Shown here piece after piece: positions 17,346 through 20,300 of a stretch of DNA of 20,300 nucleotides. The position numbers were made by a program, and so were the translations under genes. The stretch comes from Verrucomicrobia bacterium UBA2460 (lineage in GTDB: Bacteria; Verrucomicrobiota; Verrucomicrobiia; Methylacidiphilales; Verrucolacustridaceae): contig DDPU01000046.1 of the NCBI GenBank assembly GCA_002342345.1, positions 4,817 to 25,116 of the forward strand, written 5' to 3'. Each line of letters starts with the position of its first letter. The stretch's first letter is position 1. The notes beneath the pieces are model-generated. The model had not been told where the DNA came from. It worked only from the letters and a program-made list of their open reading frames with translations, and made no database searches.

Positions 17346-18994
17346 AAAAATCCGCTTTGGCACTGCTTTTCCTGCTGCTGGGGGACCGGACCACCCGCGC
17401 GGATTGGTGGGAAGATCATCCCCATCCGGAAGAATGGGCGCAGGCAAGGGAATCCCTGGGGGAAGTCCTGCGGATGCAGCTCGCGAAGGAAGGCCCTTCG
17501 GGTTTGAAGCCTGAGGGGCCGGGGGAAAGGGAGTTTCGGGTCTGGCAGTGGCTCGGAGAGTGGACTTATCTGAAGGGGGCATCCGCGAAGGATTTTTCCG
17601 AACTGGGAAAAAACGCGGAGCTGGTTCGGGCATACCTGGAGAATGCCCGGGCGGAAGACCGTCGCGCCGAGGCGCTGCAGATTCTTCTGGAAATGCAGGC
17701 CAAGGCGCCCGGGGAAGTCAAAGAACTGCCCCGCCTGGCTGTGGCCTTGGCCCTGGTCTTCGATCAGCCGATGCCCGGTAAATGGCCGCACCACCAGGTT
17801 CCTGTCCAAGCGGTCCCCAAGGTGGAGGTGGACCCGGTCGTACGCCTGCAAGAGATGGCCCTGCTCCAATCCAAGCGGAGGTATGCCTTCGACCTGCCGG
17901 ATCTCACCGTGAGTGAACTCAAATTCCTGGTGGATCATCCCCTGCCGGATTCGGAAATGGAGTGGGCGAGGAAAAATGTGACCACCAGCCGAAGCTCATT
18001 CGACAAGGTTTTTGCCAGTATTCGCTACGATGATGCACGCCTTCAGGAGGGGATGCTTATCTGGCCCTTTCCCGCCTACCGTCTGGCCGACATCAGGGAA
18101 AAGGGGGGGATTTGCGTTGATCAGGCTTATTTTGCGGCGATGGCAGGCAAGGCGAAGGGGTTGCCGACGCTGTTTTTCACCGGACAAGGGGACAGTGGCG
18201 GACACGCCTGGTTCGGCTACCTGGACGCCCCCGGCCGCTGGGTGACGGATTGTGGAAAATATGCCGAGGAAAATTATCCGGTGGGACAAGCCACCGATCC
18301 GCAGACGTGGAAACCGATCGCCGACACCGAACTGACCTTTCTGGCCAAGGGGCGGGAGAGATCGGACGGCTATCGTCAGGCAAAATTGTGGACGGATTAT
18401 GCCGCCGCCATGGGCCCGGAGGCGGGAGGGGTTTTCCTGGACGCCGCCCTGGCATCCCAGCCGGAATTCCTTGCGGCCTGGCTGACGAGGGCCGGCTGGA
18501 TAGAAAAGGACGGCGTTGTGCAGGCCAGGGAGGAGTTTTGGAGGTCTTTTGTCAAACGGTTTGCCCGCTACCCCGATCTCAAGGTTTCCGGTCAGGAGAA
18601 ACTTCTCGAGCTGGCCAAGGCAAGGGGGGACGCCCAGACCGCCAAGTCCCTTGAAAGGGAAATCCTGGTTCAAAACCGAACGAGGAGATTTGATCTCAGT
18701 ATTGGGGCGACAGCCTCCCAGGTGGGGGAAAAAATCGAGGCCGGCGACTGGACCGGGGCGGAAACCGCCTATCGTCAGGCGTTACGGGAGTTTCGGGGGC
18801 AGAGCGGGGGACATCTTTTTTACGGCCTGGTCGCGCCTTTTGTGGAGACCGCCTTAGCCGAAGGACAGACCGGGGCGGCGCGGAATGCGCTGCAGGAGGC
18901 CAAGAGGGTCCTCAAGGCCGGAAAGGAGACCCTGGTGGGTCGGGCCTTGGCGAAGTTGGAGAGCCAGGTCAGGGAAGCCAAGCCTCCCGGCTGA
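17342..18994 (+). CDS. Secreted transglutaminase-like protein of unknown role
   Basis: This 550-residue protein begins with MKKSALALLFLLLGDRTTRA, a signal peptide, so it should act in the periplasm or outside. The centre has a transglutaminase-like (papain-fold) core: GGICVDQAYFAAMAGKAKGLPT (Cys258), GGHAWFGY (His288) and WVTDCGKY (Asp303). Order and spacing fit the Cys-His-Asp triad of the family. About 200 residues of helical, charged sequence precede the core and about 245 follow, including TPR-like helices near the end (AETAYRQALREF, ARNALQEAKRVL). Such folds act as cross-linkers, proteases or amidases, so the reaction cannot be named. The start is TTG overlapping the upstream stop; the Lys-Lys n-region supports it. 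The stop abuts the murA stop with no gap. Confidence 0.75.
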   Translation: MKKSALALLFLLLGDRTTRADWWEDHPHPEEWAQARESLGEVLRMQLAKEGPSGLKPEGPGEREFRVWQWLGEWTYLKGASAKDFSELGKNAELVRAYLENARAEDRRAEALQILLEMQAKAPGEVKELPRLAVALALVFDQPMPGKWPHHQVPVQAVPKVEVDPVVRLQEMALLQSKRRYAFDLPDLTVSELKFLVDHPLPDSEMEWARKNVTTSRSSFDKVFASIRYDDARLQEGMLIWPFPAYRLADIREKGGICVDQAYFAAMAGKAKGLPTLFFTGQGDSGGHAWFGYLDAPGRWVTDCGKYAEENYPVGQATDPQTWKPIADTELTFLAKGRERSDGYRQAKLWTDYAAAMGPEAGGVFLDAALASQPEFLAAWLTRAGWIEKDGVVQAREEFWRSFVKRFARYPDLKVSGQEKLLELAKARGDAQTAKSLEREILVQNRTRRFDLSIGATASQVGEKIEAGDWTGAETAYRQALREFRGQSGGHLFYGLVAPFVETALAEGQTGAARNALQEAKRVLKAGKETLVGRALAKLESQVREAKPPG

Positions 18995-20299
18995 TCACTT
19001 TCGCTCGATTTTGGCGCCGAGAGCCCGGAGGCGCTCCTCGATCCGGCTGAAACCGCGGTCGATCTGTCCGATGTTGCGGATTTCCGACTCCCCCTCCGCG
19101 CAAAGCGCGGCGATGAGCAGTGCCATGCCGGCGCGGATATCAGGGCTGGCCAGCTTGGCGCCACGGAGCTTGTCGGAGCCAAGCACCACGGCGCGGTGGG
19201 GATCGCAGAGAATGATCCTGGCGCCCATCTCGAGGAGGCCGTCGACAAAGAAAAGCCGGGATTCAAAAAGCTTCTCGTGGATCAGAACCGTGCCCTTGCA
19301 CTGGGTGGCGGTGACCAGGGCCACGGAAGTCATGTCGGCAGGGAAGCCGGGCCAGGGGGCATCGGCAATGTGAGGAACGGCGCCGCCGTACTCCTTTTCC
19401 ACCTCCAGTTTCTGGTTTTTGGGAACCAGGATATCCTGACCCTCGACCTTTGTCTCGATGCCAAGACGGCCAAAGGTTTGCAGAATCATGCGGAGATGGT
19501 GGGGGGCGGCGTTCTTGATTTTTAACTCCCCGCCGGTGACAGCGGCCAGGGCCAGGAAGGAGCCGGCCTCGAGATAGTCGGGGCCGATCCGGTGGGTGGT
19601 TCCCTTGAGGGATTTCACCCCTTCGATCCTCAGGGTATTGGTGCCGATCCCCGAGATGTTCGCCCCCATCGCGTTGAGAAGGTTAGCCAAAGCCTGAACA
19701 TGGGGCTCGCTGGCGGCATTGTGAAAAACCGTGGTTCCCTCCGCGAGTGCGGCGGCACAGAGGCCGTTTTCCGTCGCGGTGACGGAGGCTTCATCCAGAA
19801 GGATATCGGCGCCCTTGAGTCGTTTGGCCTGAATCTTGATGCCATCCCGGGTATCGGAAATGTCTGCCCCGAGGGCGGAAAAAATCTGGAGATGTGTATC
19901 CAGGCGCCTCCGTCCGATCCGGTCGCCGCCCGGACGGGGTAGAATGGCGGAACCGGTCCGCGCCAGCAGGGGACCTGCCAGGGTAACCGAACCCCGGAGC
20001 CGGGAACCGAGTTCGGAGGGGATCGAGCTTTTTGGCGCCTGTTTGGATTGAAGGGTGACCGTCCGGCTGGCCTTGTCGGCGTCGGCCTCGGTCGAGGCGA
20101 GGCCCAGTTCGTTGAGGATATTCTCCATGAGTTTCACGTCATCGATCTGGGGGACGTTCTGGAGGGTGACGGGCTGGTCGGTCAGACAACTGGCCGCCAT
20201 GAGCGGCATAGCCTCATTTTTGTTGCCCTGGGGTTCGATTTGGCCCCGAAGGGGGTTCCCTCCCTGCACGAGGAAGCGGCCGTTGCTGGAAGCGGACAT
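18995..20299 (-). CDS. murA: UDP-N-acetylglucosamine 1-carboxyvinyltransferase, Asp-type
   Basis: MurA transfers enolpyruvate from PEP to UDP-GlcNAc, the first committed step of peptidoglycan synthesis. The 434-residue protein has GNKNEAMP (25-32, Lys27), the two-fold EPSP-synthase barrel pattern, [10 protein letters not shown] with a catalytic Asp, and a C-terminal [13 protein letters not shown] segment. At the loop that holds Cys115 in E. coli, the sequence is [13 protein letters not shown]: Asp126 replaces Cys, as in chlamydial and mycobacterial MurA. This change is known to give fosfomycin resistance while keeping activity. The ATG lies one base from the window edge, so a longer N-terminus cannot be fully excluded, but the start suits the family. 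Confidence 0.95.
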   Translation of the reverse strand: MSASSNGRFLVQGGNPLRGQIEPQGNKNEAMPLMAASCLTDQPVTLQNVPQIDDVKLMENILNELGLASTEADADKASRTVTLQSKQAPKSSIPSELGSRLRGSVTLAGPLLARTGSAILPRPGGDRIGRRRLDTHLQIFSALGADISDTRDGIKIQAKRLKGADILLDEASVTATENGLCAAALAEGTTVFHNAASEPHVQALANLLNAMGANISGIGTNTLRIEGVKSLKGTTHRIGPDYLEAGSFLALAAVTGGELKIKNAAPHHLRMILQTFGRLGIETKVEGQDILVPKNQKLEVEKEYGGAVPHIADAPWPGFPADMTSVALVTATQCKGTVLIHEKLFESRLFFVDGLLEMGARIILCDPHRAVVLGSDKLRGAKLASPDIRAGMALLIAALCAEGESEIRNIGQIDRGFSRIEERLRALGAKIERK

Positions 20300-20300
20300 C

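Overview
The window looks like chromosomal core DNA from a diderm (LPS-bearing) bacterium of the PVC group, most likely a Verrucomicrobiota member. The reasons are a complete Kdo/heptose/Lpt gene set, a MurA with Asp in place of the catalytic Cys (as in Chlamydia), kdsB directly beside pyrG (an adjacency I recall from Chlamydia), and GC-rich, very tightly packed genes. The taxon call is inference. I see no tRNA, rRNA, CRISPR array, insertion sequence or phage gene, and no gene-free stretch longer than about 160 bases.

Layout. (1) 43-5331, plus strand: an exopolysaccharide export group (outer-membrane beta-barrel, Wzc-like chain-length regulator/tyrosine autokinase, short Wza-like export protein) runs without a gap into nadD and rsfS. 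(2) 5336-8233, minus strand: a predicted membrane M50-type metalloprotease, a PTS EIIA-domain protein and argS. (3) 8245-10072: two head-to-head pairs, M50/rpsT and ispE/pyrF, each with starts only about 10-20 bases apart. (4) 10086-16393, minus strand: eight genes hldE(kinase)-gmhB-kdsB-pyrG-kdsA-lptC-lptA-lptB. Every neighbouring pair overlaps, which makes a compact LPS inner-core synthesis and export operon with CTP synthase built in. (5) 16551-18994, plus strand: a PHP-family histidinol-phosphatase-like gene overlaps a secreted transglutaminase-like protein of unknown role. (6) 18995-20299, minus strand: murA, reaching the window edge.

How the genes connect. Most of the window serves the cell envelope. 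HldE kinase and GmhB make the heptose phosphate precursor. KdsA makes Kdo-8-phosphate, PyrG makes CTP and KdsB uses it to form CMP-Kdo. LptC, LptA and LptB carry finished LPS outward. IspE feeds isoprenoid carriers, MurA starts peptidoglycan synthesis, and the first three genes export a polysaccharide. The rest is housekeeping (NadD, RsfS, ArgS, S20, PyrF).

No obvious new multi-gene defence or mobile system is present. The points most worth a second look are the secreted transglutaminase-like protein with an intact Cys-His-Asp triad, the Asp-type MurA, the fully overlapping LPS operon with embedded pyrG, the GmhB-like phosphatase lacking the usual zinc loop, the intertwined divergent promoters with -10 boxes placed to give leaderless mRNAs, the repeated TTGA stop/start overlaps, and the near absence of space for terminators between convergent genes.
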